This document shows, piece by piece, positions 22,459 to 32,154 of a stretch of DNA of 32,277 nucleotides (the first letter of the stretch is position 1; every line of letters starts with the position of its first letter). The DNA is taken from NCBI GenBank assembly GCA_001769835.1, contig MEPR01000021.1, forward strand, positions 1 to 32,277. Direction: 5' to 3'. The notes beneath the pieces are model-generated. The model was not told where the DNA came from. It ran no database searches and saw only the letters and a program-made list of their open reading frames with translations. Source of the DNA: Bdellovibrionales bacterium GWB1_55_8 (GTDB taxonomy: Bacteria; Bdellovibrionota; UBA1018). The position numbers were made by a program, and so were the translations under genes.

Positions 22459-23520
22459 ATGAATCTGGCGGAACAGAAAAAAATCAAACGGATGCGTTCA
22501 CGGGAGCTATGTCGCGTCCTCGCATTCGCGCTTCTGCCGATTCTCAGCGCCGGCTGTTTAACTCCGCCCAATACGGACAACACCCATCCGATCACCGATC
22601 CGACAGCGACACCGACAATGACTCCGGCCGGCGGTGTTCGTGCGGCGAAAATCATTTTCAAGGTGCCCACGGGCGGAAGCGATAGCGGCAGCTTTGACGC
22701 GCCATCAGGCGCCGGCACGGTACCGGCCGTCGGCCTCGGTCTTCAGGCGACGAGGGTCTTCAATGCTGACGGCTCGCTTCTCTCTGCTGCAGGAGCCGAC
22801 TCTCCGACCTGGCCAAAATGGCTCGCAGGAGTGGAGGTCGGCGTAAGCGGCGCATTGAACACAAAAGCCACAAACAGCAACTGTGCCCGATTCGCCGCGG
22901 CCACCGATGCAGGAGGCAGGTGCTACTCAGGTTCCGAATCCTGGAACTGCAACGCACCCGCTGGTTACTACCGGGTCAGCGAATACGACTGCCTGTATGG
23001 AGCAACCCCCACGACGCAAGCAGGTACGGGCGGAAAAGACGATGGCGTTTACGTCCGGGCTTTCTTCAGTCGCGAGGCCGAGAGCCTGGATCCAAGTGAA
23101 AACATTTTGGCGGTGATCGAGTACAGCGCCTCGGGCATGAACGGTCCGACCGCAGCTGCGAACTGTTTTCCTGGCGGGATATTCAAACCTGAATCCTGCA
23201 ACGAGCTCACGTGGCAGATTTTCCTTCGCGCGAATGCCACTGACTCCGCCGTCCCCCCCTATCTCATGATGATTCCGCCGCTTGTGGGAATGGTGAACAC
23301 CGCCAAGAAACTTGGAGGAACCGGAGTCACCACCCGGCAGGTGATGATCCCCCTGGCTTCGGACACCTCGCTTCAGGTTTTTCAGCTGAGCCGCATCGGG
23401 GCCACTCCGGGAAACCAGACCGAATTTGAAACCACCTGCAGCAATAATAATAACGGAACCGGAAACTCCCCGCTCTGCATGGGAGTGGTTTTGTATTCCA
23501 TCACCTTTTTCAGAATTTAA
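22459..23520 (+). CDS. lipoprotein of unknown function, first gene of the operon
   Basis: The 353-residue protein begins with a basic, long N-region. Its lipoprotein signal peptide ends at ILSAGC, with C33 acylated. A Thr/Pro-rich linker follows. The mature domain is Cys-rich (about ten Cys), which suggests disulfides and exposure outside the cytoplasm. Its C-terminal half (from GYYRVSEYDCLYG, about residue 169) lines up with the C-terminal module of the next gene's product. Both have a GYY...CxY segment, an SLDPSENI/KLGPNENV-type segment and a strand of the form MIPLASD/LIPLSID. It is therefore probably a stand-alone copy of that module. The TAA stop forms part of the next gene's AAGGAG ribosome site. 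Outer-membrane or surface location is inferred. Confidence 0.75.
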   Translation: MNLAEQKKIKRMRSRELCRVLAFALLPILSAGCLTPPNTDNTHPITDPTATPTMTPAGGVRAAKIIFKVPTGGSDSGSFDAPSGAGTVPAVGLGLQATRVFNADGSLLSAAGADSPTWPKWLAGVEVGVSGALNTKATNSNCARFAAATDAGGRCYSGSESWNCNAPAGYYRVSEYDCLYGATPTTQAGTGGKDDGVYVRAFFSREAESLDPSENILAVIEYSASGMNGPTAAANCFPGGIFKPESCNELTWQIFLRANATDSAVPPYLMMIPPLVGMVNTAKKLGGTGVTTRQVMIPLASDTSLQVFQLSRIGATPGNQTEFETTCSNNNNGTGNSPLCMGVVLYSITFFRI

Positions 23521-23532
23521 GGAGAGCACAAA

Positions 23533-26500
23533 GTGATTCGCGAGATCCCAACCAGCCTAAGCAAAATTCGGAGAGCGACCTGGGTTGCGCTCATTGTTTT
23601 GCTCTCGGGCTGCGCGGCTGATTATCGCGGCGAAGCCACTCCCGATACCGCTCCCACGACTAGCCCGCTTGAACTTGAACGGCAGATCGCCGCCAGCGCC
23701 GTGTCCGCGAAGGTATCGTTCCATTTTTCCGATTTTTATTCCCTGATGGCGCCGAATTCAGATACCGGCTGCGCGGGAGATGCGAAAATTTATCATCAAC
23801 CGCTCGTTTTTGACGAATTCACCGGGACAAAGCCCTTCCCGAGCAGTTACTTTGAACCGCTCGCAACCATCAAACCTGATTTCATCAAGAACATTTCTGT
23901 CGACCTGACTGATGCGAATTCCGCTCTTCCGTCCAATCGCGCGGCGGGATGCTCCTATGGAACCGGGATCGGCCTGCCGGCACCCACAAGCTGCGCGACT
24001 TTCGACTATGGAGCCGCTGGCGGCATTACCAGCAGCATGGGCGGTAGCCTGCTGCTGATTGGCGGCAATCAGGGTATCAGCTACGCTTCCGCCCCTTACA
24101 CCTCTTCCCACACCGCGAGTTGCGGAATGATGGATTTGACGGGCACAAAAATCAACTCATGCGCCAGTAACGCGTTTGCGCTCGCCATTGAAACCCTTCC
24201 AGCTTCAGCTGCGACCGATCCGCCCAGTGAGCTTGCACCGGGACTGACTTCCGCTGAAGGACCGATTTCAAGCTGGGTCAATCTCGCGGGAGCCGTCGAT
24301 TTCGCCGGCCCTGATGGAATTTCGGGTGGTGGTGCTGCATTCGATGTCACAGGCAGAAAGCTCCTTCTTTTCGGAGGATCCACCCCTCTGTCATTAAGCG
24401 GTGGAACAACTGCCGGCCTGACGAGTTCCGCAAGCTGGCTCATGGATCTCTCCGATCAGAAATGGACGCACATCCCAGCCTTCGGTAACTCCCAGGTGGA
24501 CACGAAAATTCTGCGGCTTCTGGATGGTGCTTCAGAATTATCGAAAGCCTCTGGAGCACGTATGCTTTTCGGATATGTGGCCGCGCAGGGCACGGCTCTG
24601 AGCAAGATGACCAGCACTTCGACGATCGACGCCAACAACGTGGATCAGACCGATCGGATCGTGATCGTAGGCGGAATAGGATCGTCCGGCGTTCTGAACG
24701 ACGTGCGCCGATTCAACCCGACCTACGGGCCAGACTGGGTGGATACGGATGATGGAGCCACAACTGGACATCGGCAGTGGCTCGACAGCTATCACACACA
24801 ACTTGTGAGTAACTCTTCAAAACCTGCAAGCCAATTCTCACCGGACTTTCCTCCTTCCACCCCCGCCAGTTTGAACACCGCATTGAACTTTGGAACGGTG
24901 GCGCTACGAAACAACCTTGCTACATCCACATCACTTAATATGGGCGAGATCCTCGTTGTCGGCGGCTTTGACAGCTCCACCAATGTGAATACGCCTTCCG
25001 GAACGGATTGTACCGATCTCACGATGTGCGGACGCTTCACGCTGAACCGCAGATCCGATCCGGCGAGCCTGCTGTCGGACGTAAGTAAAAGCGGTTTCGT
25101 TTCCATTCCGAATACGCTTACGGGCGGGGCCGCAACTCCGAGACAATGGAACTCCATTGCTGATACAGGAGCCGGCACGAAATCCGTGCCCTGGTATGGG
25201 GGAGCCACCCTTCTGCCTGGTTTCGATCTTTATCAGAACGATATTGTCTATTTTGGTGGAACGTCGTGCAAAAACTATCTCACCTCAACCGCGGGCTCCT
25301 GCAACTTCAGCAATACCGGCTTTTACTGGAACCTGGAAGAAGACTTGAATGCTTTGGTCGACACGGGAGATGCCACCGATGTGACGTGGGTCACCAATGA
25401 TCAGACCAATTCCCCGTTTCCCACCAGTGCCGGCATGGCTGCGGCGCGAGGCCTCGCACGCGACAATAATGTGATCATCGTCGCGTGGGGTGGCGCAAGT
25501 GCCGCCAAAACTCCCGCTGACCCGAACATTGTCTGGGTCCTTTATGATGCTGATCCTGCCGCTACAACAGACCCGACCTGGCTCAAGCTGCCAGTCACGG
25601 GCGGGCCAACCGGACTTATCAACGCCTCGATGGTTTTCAGCCACGTCACCGGCAATTTTTATCTTTTCGGCGGTTATAATCCGACAACGGATTACTTAAG
25701 CGCGGATATCTGGGAACTTGCCCCCACCAGTGCGTCATGTACTCCGGCATCTTGTACGTTCACCTGGAGTCAGCTGAATACCAGCACTCTTTTCAGCTGC
25801 TATCCAAGTTGCCCGGCCGCTCGCCATTCCCACAGAATGGTTGAGGCAAATTACTTCAACCGAAATCCCGGCGGCGGCGTCGCTTCCAACGGCGAAAGCG
25901 CGTGTACGGCGACCGAACCCTGCTCTTTCGGAATTTTCATGGAAGGCGGCAATCTGAGCAAAACCGGGACAGAACCCGCCGCCGATCGCTGGATGTTTGA
26001 TCCCACCGCAAACGGAGTCGGACAATGGATCCGCATGGGCGAACTTCCCCCTCGCGTACTCCCCGCCATGGCTGGCTTTGAATACAAACTCCCCGATGGC
26101 AACACAGTGATCCGTCGAGCCCTGTTGTTCGGAGGCGAAACCAGCTTCCAAAGCCCCGTGAATACCGTTTCGGGCAAATACTTCGTTGCTCCCACTCTCG
26201 GCGACACCCTGATGTTTGATTTCGATGACAAGTCCTCGGGGAATCCTCTTCAATGGAACCGAGTGGAACTCCTTGGCAAGGGATACCGCGATTCATTTCC
26301 GACCACCCCGGAACGCGACGTTCGCGAAGCGTATGACTCAGATGATCCGACCACGGGAGGTACCACAAACGACCTCTCGGTTCTGTCCCCTCCCCCCCTA
26401 TCGGGCGCCATGATGGTGACCAGAACCCATGATTCGACCAGTGGCTCCCCCACACTGCTGAAGCTTCCTGAGATTTACCTTTTTGGCGGTCGCCAGAAAG

Positions 26501-27789
26501 ATGGAAGCCCGCTGCCTTTGGATCATGTCTACAAATTCTGCCCCGGCACCACGGGAGAAGACGCGGATGCAAAATGCGACTATTTCAACGCGGCAACGAA
26601 CCCGGGCCTGGTCGTACCCACTTCGAAGTATGAAGGCCGCTGGCTGCTGAAAAGACCTGAGAATTCAGACGGCGACATGAATTCCAGACAGGCTTATCTA
26701 GGAGCAGGAACTTACGATTCGGTCCGCGACCGGATCATTCTGGTCGGCGGCATCAATTACGCCGCTGAAGGTGGAAAACGAGCCATCACCCAGGACATTG
26801 ACCACAAAAGCGGAACCATCGACGTCTTTGAGTACACACCATCCATCAAAGCTGCATCGGCACCAGCAGCTGGTGCCGAGAGAAACGGCTCATGGGAAGC
26901 GATTCCGGCTTGTACCGGCGCACTCATTCCTGATCTGCCTGAAGCTCGTTATGGCCACACAGTCAGCTATGACCCGATGAAGCGGAGACTGATCCTCGTG
27001 GGCGGCTATCGAATCAGTAGCGATCCGGTAACCAATGGCGGCCCCCTCCAGCAGGAGATCACGGATTCGAACGGAACCTACAATACGCCCGACGTGTGGG
27101 TTGGAACCCGAATTGATGTCGATGTCAGCGAAAACGAGATTCCGGGCGTTCCCGAGATCACAACAGCGCCCTGCTATTACTGGTCAAAAATTTCCATCTT
27201 CGGCAACACGCGATATGGGGATCCTTCTCAAGGTCCGCCCACCTCCGGCATCGCGCATGCGGCCTCGCTCTATCTGCCTTCGGCCGGGTACAGCACCGGT
27301 TATTACACGATGTTCGACAATGCGTGCGAGTACCAGGGACCGATCGCGAGCACCGAACCATCGATCAACAAACTGCTTGCGGGAGGCGCCTACATCGACA
27401 TTGATCGCAGCAAGCTTGGTCCCAACGAAAACGTTGTTTTGAATCTCACTTACATCCCGTTCGGCACGACAAACCTTCGCCCTGACTCGGTGAATTTTTC
27501 TGAGGCCGAGTCCGCCATATTCAAGGTTCATCTGGTGAAGACGGGGCAAACCGCCGAAGGCATCATGCAGATGTTCCAGCCGCGCTATTTCTCCTACACC
27601 GAATCGGAACAGTTTCCGGAGATAGCACATACGATCTCGGTACTGGCTCCTCCGACAGGACAGGTACGCCAGGACCAATTACTGATTCCGCTTTCAATAG
27701 ACCCCGCCATCGATCGGGTCAGGATCGAACGCTATTCGGGCAGCGGCATTCTGATTGACGCGAGCCTTTTCAGAATGGGGTACCGATGA
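23533..27789 (+). CDS. giant kelch-repeat lipoprotein
   Basis: The 1418-residue protein starts at GTG 23533 with AAGGAG at 23519-23524. The lipobox LLSGC gives C27. The body is a kelch/galactose-oxidase-type beta-propeller region. At least ten 'hydrophobic-GG' motifs (LLLIGGNQ, LLLFGGS, VIVGGIG, ILVVGGFD, IVYFGGT, FYLFGGYN, ALLFGGE, IYLFGGR, IILVGGI, LILVGGY) are spaced about 85-150 residues apart, from residue ~173 to ~1160. That is enough for one large or two smaller propellers. The last 165 residues are a separate module resembling the preceding 353-aa lipoprotein. Kelch propellers bind proteins or glycans. The size, signal and repeats point to a surface adhesin or scaffold; the ligand is unknown. 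It sits second in the operon. Confidence 0.85.
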   Translation: MIREIPTSLSKIRRATWVALIVLLSGCAADYRGEATPDTAPTTSPLELERQIAASAVSAKVSFHFSDFYSLMAPNSDTGCAGDAKIYHQPLVFDEFTGTKPFPSSYFEPLATIKPDFIKNISVDLTDANSALPSNRAAGCSYGTGIGLPAPTSCATFDYGAAGGITSSMGGSLLLIGGNQGISYASAPYTSSHTASCGMMDLTGTKINSCASNAFALAIETLPASAATDPPSELAPGLTSAEGPISSWVNLAGAVDFAGPDGISGGGAAFDVTGRKLLLFGGSTPLSLSGGTTAGLTSSASWLMDLSDQKWTHIPAFGNSQVDTKILRLLDGASELSKASGARMLFGYVAAQGTALSKMTSTSTIDANNVDQTDRIVIVGGIGSSGVLNDVRRFNPTYGPDWVDTDDGATTGHRQWLDSYHTQLVSNSSKPASQFSPDFPPSTPASLNTALNFGTVALRNNLATSTSLNMGEILVVGGFDSSTNVNTPSGTDCTDLTMCGRFTLNRRSDPASLLSDVSKSGFVSIPNTLTGGAATPRQWNSIADTGAGTKSVPWYGGATLLPGFDLYQNDIVYFGGTSCKNYLTSTAGSCNFSNTGFYWNLEEDLNALVDTGDATDVTWVTNDQTNSPFPTSAGMAAARGLARDNNVIIVAWGGASAAKTPADPNIVWVLYDADPAATTDPTWLKLPVTGGPTGLINASMVFSHVTGNFYLFGGYNPTTDYLSADIWELAPTSASCTPASCTFTWSQLNTSTLFSCYPSCPAARHSHRMVEANYFNRNPGGGVASNGESACTATEPCSFGIFMEGGNLSKTGTEPAADRWMFDPTANGVGQWIRMGELPPRVLPAMAGFEYKLPDGNTVIRRALLFGGETSFQSPVNTVSGKYFVAPTLGDTLMFDFDDKSSGNPLQWNRVELLGKGYRDSFPTTPERDVREAYDSDDPTTGGTTNDLSVLSPPPLSGAMMVTRTHDSTSGSPTLLKLPEIYLFGGRQKDGSPLPLDHVYKFCPGTTGEDADAKCDYFNAATNPGLVVPTSKYEGRWLLKRPENSDGDMNSRQAYLGAGTYDSVRDRIILVGGINYAAEGGKRAITQDIDHKSGTIDVFEYTPSIKAASAPAAGAERNGSWEAIPACTGALIPDLPEARYGHTVSYDPMKRRLILVGGYRISSDPVTNGGPLQQEITDSNGTYNTPDVWVGTRIDVDVSENEIPGVPEITTAPCYYWSKISIFGNTRYGDPSQGPPTSGIAHAASLYLPSAGYSTGYYTMFDNACEYQGPIASTEPSINKLLAGGAYIDIDRSKLGPNENVVLNLTYIPFGTTNLRPDSVNFSEAESAIFKVHLVKTGQTAEGIMQMFQPRYFSYTESEQFPEIAHTISVLAPPTGQVRQDQLLIPLSIDPAIDRVRIERYSGSGILIDASLFRMGYR

Positions 27790-28010
27790 AAACAGGAAGT
27801 CAAGGAACACCCCGGTTTTTCCGAAAAATGACCAAGGGTTCGACAGTGCCTCGCCTTTCGACAGATTCAGGGGCACCCGCGCGCCCGAGACAGAGCAGGC
27901 GGATTTACCTGAAAAAACAGGCAAAAACCCCCGAAAGTGTCGAAGTTTTAGACAACTGTCGAGAGTGTACAGGACTTGCAGCAAACAAGGTGCGGGAGGA
28001 GTTCACGTGA
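27786..28010 (+). CDS. possible small translationally coupled ORF
   Basis: A 74-codon frame begins with ATGA overlapping the stop of the kelch gene and ends with GTGA overlapping the GTG start of the next lipoprotein gene. This perfect overlap at both ends is what a translationally coupled operon gene shows. The product is very basic, with no signal peptide, no membrane helix and a CREC motif near its C-terminus, and it is not like any family I know. Much of its length lies in an inverted-repeat region, so it may be a leader-like translated spacer and not a functional protein. The upstream start has no good ribosome site of its own. Confidence 0.35.
   Translation: MKTGSQGTPRFFRKMTKGSTVPRLSTDSGAPARPRQSRRIYLKKQAKTPESVEVLDNCRECTGLAANKVREEFT
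27839..27963 (+). repeat. long imperfect inverted repeat between operon genes
   Basis: TTCGACA occurs at 27839-27845 and again at 27857-27863. Their complements occur at 27938-27944 (TGTCGAA) and 27956-27962 (CTGTCGA). Further pairing of TTC with GAA and GGGG with CCCC extends the inner stem. The outer and inner 7-bp stems are separated by an internal loop of about 11 bases, and the apical loop is about 57 bases. It lies inside the operon and could be an mRNA processing or attenuation structure, or paired binding sites 18-19 bp apart. Confidence 0.5.
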
Positions 28011-29830
28011 ACGTTCGGCACACTTCAAAGAAAGCGATCCGGGAAATCGGGGCATTGCTCCCGGTTGCGCTTTCGTGTGCCGTCCTGCTATCCGCCTGTA
28101 CAAACAACTTCCTGACCGCCGGGGGCGGCATCGATCCGAACGCGCTTCGAGCGCCTGCCGCAGTTTCAGATCAAGGGGACTCCTCCCTCGTGGTTTCCAG
28201 AATCGCCAAGAGCGCCGTGGACCCTTCAGGATCATTCGATCTCATCGGAGACGGTACGGGCACCATGTCTCAGTACTGTTTTTCGGAAACTGAAGGATCC
28301 GCAGGCGAAAGCAATTGCCGCTGCGAGTACAGCTTTATCCTTCCGGACGGAAATTCCAACAGCTTCGATGTCGCGACTTCCTATCATGATGCCAACATGA
28401 TTCGCTGCCGTTTCGCTGATGCGCCGGGAATCCCGGCAAGCGTCTCATCGGTCAACGTAAGGATCCTTCTCTCGAATTCCCAAACCTACTCCAATACGCT
28501 TCGAGTGAAGATGACCGGCACAGGAACCGCGCTTGACCTCTCGGACCCGCTCAGCTTCACCCAGGCTGAGCGCTATCAGTGCCGCGACATCGTGAACGTC
28601 CCGTATCTGTTTGATGGAAACATCATGGACCCGGTGGTCTCCGATGATCCTAAAATATCCTACCCGCTGAACTTCTACACGACGAACATGGGTGGGAGCC
28701 TGGCTCTGTTCGTGAAGCAAGGCTCCGCGGTGAGCAACTGGAATTGTCCCTCCATCCCGAACGACAGCGCCAGCGATGCGGGACTGGATCTGACGGTCTA
28801 CAGCCTGGGACCCGACGAGACCGGAAGCAAACAGATTTTCCCCGCGAAAAGCGGATTTGACCGCTCCACTTTTTACCTAGCCCGCTCCAATACCGGCATT
28901 TTCAATGTGCCGGTTCATGCATTCACTGCTCCGACAATCACGACGGGCGTGAACGAACTGCCGGCCCTGGGCTATGGTGCCGCGCCGGTTCCGACGACAA
29001 ACGGCGAGACATGCCCTGACACTGATCCTTCCGTGATCATTCCGTCAGGATATGAATGGGTGAAAGTATGGCTCTTCCGCGCGAATCTGGCGCCTCGCGA
29101 GTACCAGGCCAACGCGGGTCTGAAGACAATCGGAGGCATCGGCTGCAATCCCGGAAAATTCCCGGTATCTCAGGAACAGATATTTCCTGACTGCAAAGAC
29201 CTTCCCACCATGAGCGATGCCCTCAACGCGACTGGCCGGCCGGCTGCACGGGTACTTCTCGGCACGGGCATGTGCATGAGCCTCCGCGGGGAGTTCCCTC
29301 CCTGCAGCGCCAACGGCCGCGTGGATGGTCCGGGCTGCACTTCTCAGAGCATGACCGCCCAATACCCGGACAAAACGATGTTCGCTCCTGGAACTGACGT
29401 CTGGGCGACATCGGGCAATGCCACCCCCTATTCCTGCGGCGGTTCCAATGCCACGGACCTTCTGAATCTCTGCACGGAAGCGTTCCCCGTGCCGCATACG
29501 ACTGAACTGACCCCTAAAACGATGGACCAGGATGGCGGGCGGTTTGACTTCCTTTTTGTCGTGACTCCGCCAACCGTCACGACCAATACCATGAAAAATC
29601 TCTCGAGTTCCGCCAGCCACGCCTACATTCCTTATCGTTACCGGCCCGGAGATTGCGCATCCCCCGATCCTGATAATCCCGTGACGGATGGCGATTGCGA
29701 TGGCTCGAAGAGAATCACCTATGGATTAAAACTCCACGATGTCATCAGCAACGGTGACCCGCCGGCCTCGAATCAGAACCGCGCAGGCGTATTTCCGGTA
29801 TGCACAATCCGGCCAAAAGGTGGATCATGA
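28007..29830 (+). CDS. Cys-rich lipoprotein, paralogue of the next gene
   Basis: The 607-residue protein starts at GTG 28007, set by GGGAGGAG at 27994-28001 with a 5-base spacing. The frame extends further upstream to 27755, but that would put 84 residues before the signal peptide. The lipobox LLSAC gives C31. The N-terminal domain contains CRCEYSF followed by NMIRCRFAD and then RYQC. The protein at 29827 shows the same order (CLCQFSW, NMVSCAAPD, RYTC). The rest holds many Cys in pairs (GCNPG, MCMS, CSANG, CTSQ), suggesting an extensively disulfide-bonded extracellular protein. No known domain is recognised. Its TGA overlaps the ATG of the next gene. Confidence 0.75.
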   Translation: MNVRHTSKKAIREIGALLPVALSCAVLLSACTNNFLTAGGGIDPNALRAPAAVSDQGDSSLVVSRIAKSAVDPSGSFDLIGDGTGTMSQYCFSETEGSAGESNCRCEYSFILPDGNSNSFDVATSYHDANMIRCRFADAPGIPASVSSVNVRILLSNSQTYSNTLRVKMTGTGTALDLSDPLSFTQAERYQCRDIVNVPYLFDGNIMDPVVSDDPKISYPLNFYTTNMGGSLALFVKQGSAVSNWNCPSIPNDSASDAGLDLTVYSLGPDETGSKQIFPAKSGFDRSTFYLARSNTGIFNVPVHAFTAPTITTGVNELPALGYGAAPVPTTNGETCPDTDPSVIIPSGYEWVKVWLFRANLAPREYQANAGLKTIGGIGCNPGKFPVSQEQIFPDCKDLPTMSDALNATGRPAARVLLGTGMCMSLRGEFPPCSANGRVDGPGCTSQSMTAQYPDKTMFAPGTDVWATSGNATPYSCGGSNATDLLNLCTEAFPVPHTTELTPKTMDQDGGRFDFLFVVTPPTVTTNTMKNLSSSASHAYIPYRYRPGDCASPDPDNPVTDGDCDGSKRITYGLKLHDVISNGDPPASNQNRAGVFPVCTIRPKGGS

Positions 29831-32154
29831 GCAAGATGCATCCGAAAATCCTCATCGCCGCCATGGTTGTCCTGAGCGCTTGCACGAACTCGCGCCTTGT
29901 TCCCAAGTCGATCAAGGACGCTAACATCACCACTGAACCGGACAGCGGCTCCACCAGCAGCTATCGGATCTCCAACGTGACCGTCGCAAATCAGGCGGAG
30001 GTTCCGACCTTTTCCGTGTTTTTCGATTCCTCTTCACTACCCAGCCCGATTACCGACAACTGCAGCACCAAATCGAGCAACACTGTCGCCGAAAAACCCT
30101 GTCTGTGTCAGTTCAGCTGGCAACAGGTGAACCCCTTCTCTTCAAATTCGAGTCCCGTTCAACGGCTGATCTTCACGCCTGTCATCACGGTTCAATCGAA
30201 CATGGTGAGCTGCGCAGCTCCCGACATTTATTCAAAAGACAATGAGGTTCCGGTCGGCACGGCCCTTAATGTCAGCATTGTCTCGGCATCGGGCAGCCCC
30301 ATGAACTTTGCGACGACGCAATACAAGCACACGAAAAATTCAGGCAACACGTCTGGCGGGAGCTTTCAGGATGCGCAGGGCCGGTACTTCGACGACATTC
30401 TTCGGTACACCTGCTTCGAACAATTCCAGCGAGGAATGAGCATTACCAGCAAGCCTTGGCCGGTGGAGGGCGGCTCTCAGAATGAACAGGTCAAGGTACC
30501 CCTCGCCTCCCAGTTCTGCGTCGCGAAGTCGAGCGGAGCGGAAGGCGGCGTTGAGAATTGCACCAACATTCCCGCCAAGGAAAACTCAGCTCAGGCCTAT
30601 TACTACAATCTTTACACCCGCGAGAGCGAACTCGGCGGCATCAATTACGCGAATCAGCGGTATGTCTGCCCGAGAGTGAAAGAACCGCTCATCACCGGCA
30701 TGGGGCCAGGCCATCACTGGCCTCTGGACAGCAGCTTCGCGCTTTCATTGGGTCCCACCTCCGATTTTCCGATCGGCGTTGAAGCATTCACGAAACTGGC
30801 GAATGGCGCGACCGATGCCGGCAGCCAGGGCTCGGTTTGCTACCCGCCGCAATCACAGGGTAGCACTGATGATGACGCGGGTGAGGTACCTGTTGAAAAC
30901 AACGATACACTCGTCAGATCCTGTCTGGGATTTGCCGCGAAACCCAATACGGATGGAACGTGCCCCTACTTCAAGGACTCAACCGGACACGTCCGCCACA
31001 CCTTCCGCTTGCGGAGGTTCATGGCACTTTACCCCGCCGTTTTCGACTCGAGCGGCGCCCCCATGAATCAAGCCCAGGCGATGGATACGATCTATGTTCT
31101 GGATCGCCCGGTGTACTTCGATGGCGCGGATGTAAACAAACCTTATACCATGCGCGGACCGAAACCCTGTCCGTTCGCCTTCTTCGATCATAAAGGCGTG
31201 ATCGGTGTTCCCGACGCCCTCTATCCCGGAGGAGTTCGCCCGGTCTATGCCGGCACGAACAATTCGGGCTGGCGTGGAAAAAACGTGGATGGAATTCAAC
31301 TTCCAAATACGGATTCCGTGAATTCCTGCGCAGCCGTCCTGCCGGTCTTCAATGATGACCTGAGCATTCTCTCGCTGGCGACGGTACATCAGGCAAGCCC
31401 CGTCTACAAATCAGTGCATATTCGGCCGGTGCGGCCGTGGTCTCCCCATTATGTGGAAGACACGGATTTCCTGGCTTGCGCTCCGCAGTCGAACGTCTTG
31501 AGAGATCCACCTCTTCATTTCGCGAAAGACACGACGACGGGAAACATCGGCTGGTGCGCCGAAGCTTATCCGACACAGAACGACAATGTTGCCGCCCTGG
31601 ATAAACGGCCGGATATCAACTCCAACTATTTCGGAAAAGTGCAGCCCTTCACATCCCATGTGGTGAAAAACACGGCAAGTGTCGAGTGCACAGCACAACA
31701 ACTCACCTCTATTCCATCCGCCTATCCGCCAGTGACCGGTAACGCATGTCCGGCTTATCCCGGCACCGGAAATCCGACCTCGCTGGCGAATCACCCCGAG
31801 GATCTGGTAGTCGATCAGGCGCCGAACGCCGCGGGAACCCCGCAGAATGTTTGCGCGCAGAAAACCTGCGATCGAACAGTCACGAACCAGGCGCTGACCT
31901 GGCCGAAATTCCCGCTTCTCGCACCCCCCGGCGACGTGGAAAAGGCGCTTATTTCGGATACCACCTACGGTTGCGTCCTGACTTACGACAATGGAAGCGG
32001 GAAAACAGGTAAACAGTCGCCCAGCGAAGGCTGCTGTGGCCTGAACGTTTCCATGCTCACCGGCATTCCCGAAAGCGGGGAAACGAACGCATCCATGACC
32101 AACTTGAACGCCCACCTTGAACCGGATCAGCGCTGTCTGATTCCGAAATACTGA
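29827..32154 (+). CDS. Cys-rich lipoprotein, paralogue of the preceding gene
   Basis: The 775-residue protein starts at ATG 29827 (ATGA overlap with the previous stop, AAGGTGG ribosome site just upstream). An earlier in-frame ATG at 29800 only adds nine polar residues. The signal peptide ends at VVLSAC, with C19 acylated. The N-terminal domain repeats the CxCxF/Y, NMxxC and RYxC pattern of the preceding protein. The C-terminal part is longer, with many Cys and Pro residues and a CCGLN near the end. The protein is probably exposed on the outer membrane. No enzyme motif is visible. Its TGA (32152-32154) overlaps the next gene's ATG by one base. Confidence 0.75.
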   Translation: MSKMHPKILIAAMVVLSACTNSRLVPKSIKDANITTEPDSGSTSSYRISNVTVANQAEVPTFSVFFDSSSLPSPITDNCSTKSSNTVAEKPCLCQFSWQQVNPFSSNSSPVQRLIFTPVITVQSNMVSCAAPDIYSKDNEVPVGTALNVSIVSASGSPMNFATTQYKHTKNSGNTSGGSFQDAQGRYFDDILRYTCFEQFQRGMSITSKPWPVEGGSQNEQVKVPLASQFCVAKSSGAEGGVENCTNIPAKENSAQAYYYNLYTRESELGGINYANQRYVCPRVKEPLITGMGPGHHWPLDSSFALSLGPTSDFPIGVEAFTKLANGATDAGSQGSVCYPPQSQGSTDDDAGEVPVENNDTLVRSCLGFAAKPNTDGTCPYFKDSTGHVRHTFRLRRFMALYPAVFDSSGAPMNQAQAMDTIYVLDRPVYFDGADVNKPYTMRGPKPCPFAFFDHKGVIGVPDALYPGGVRPVYAGTNNSGWRGKNVDGIQLPNTDSVNSCAAVLPVFNDDLSILSLATVHQASPVYKSVHIRPVRPWSPHYVEDTDFLACAPQSNVLRDPPLHFAKDTTTGNIGWCAEAYPTQNDNVAALDKRPDINSNYFGKVQPFTSHVVKNTASVECTAQQLTSIPSAYPPVTGNACPAYPGTGNPTSLANHPEDLVVDQAPNAAGTPQNVCAQKTCDRTVTNQALTWPKFPLLAPPGDVEKALISDTTYGCVLTYDNGSGKTGKQSPSEGCCGLNVSMLTGIPESGETNASMTNLNAHLEPDQRCLIPKY

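Noticed and set aside
23533-27789. CRISPR or tandem DNA repeats in the kelch gene
   Set aside because: The periodicity is at protein level (GG motifs 85-150 residues apart); no direct DNA repeats with regular spacers were seen.
27755-28006. Upstream extension of the 607-aa lipoprotein to 27755
   Set aside because: It overlaps the kelch gene and buries the lipoprotein signal; GGGAGGAG at 27994-28001 sets the GTG at 28007.
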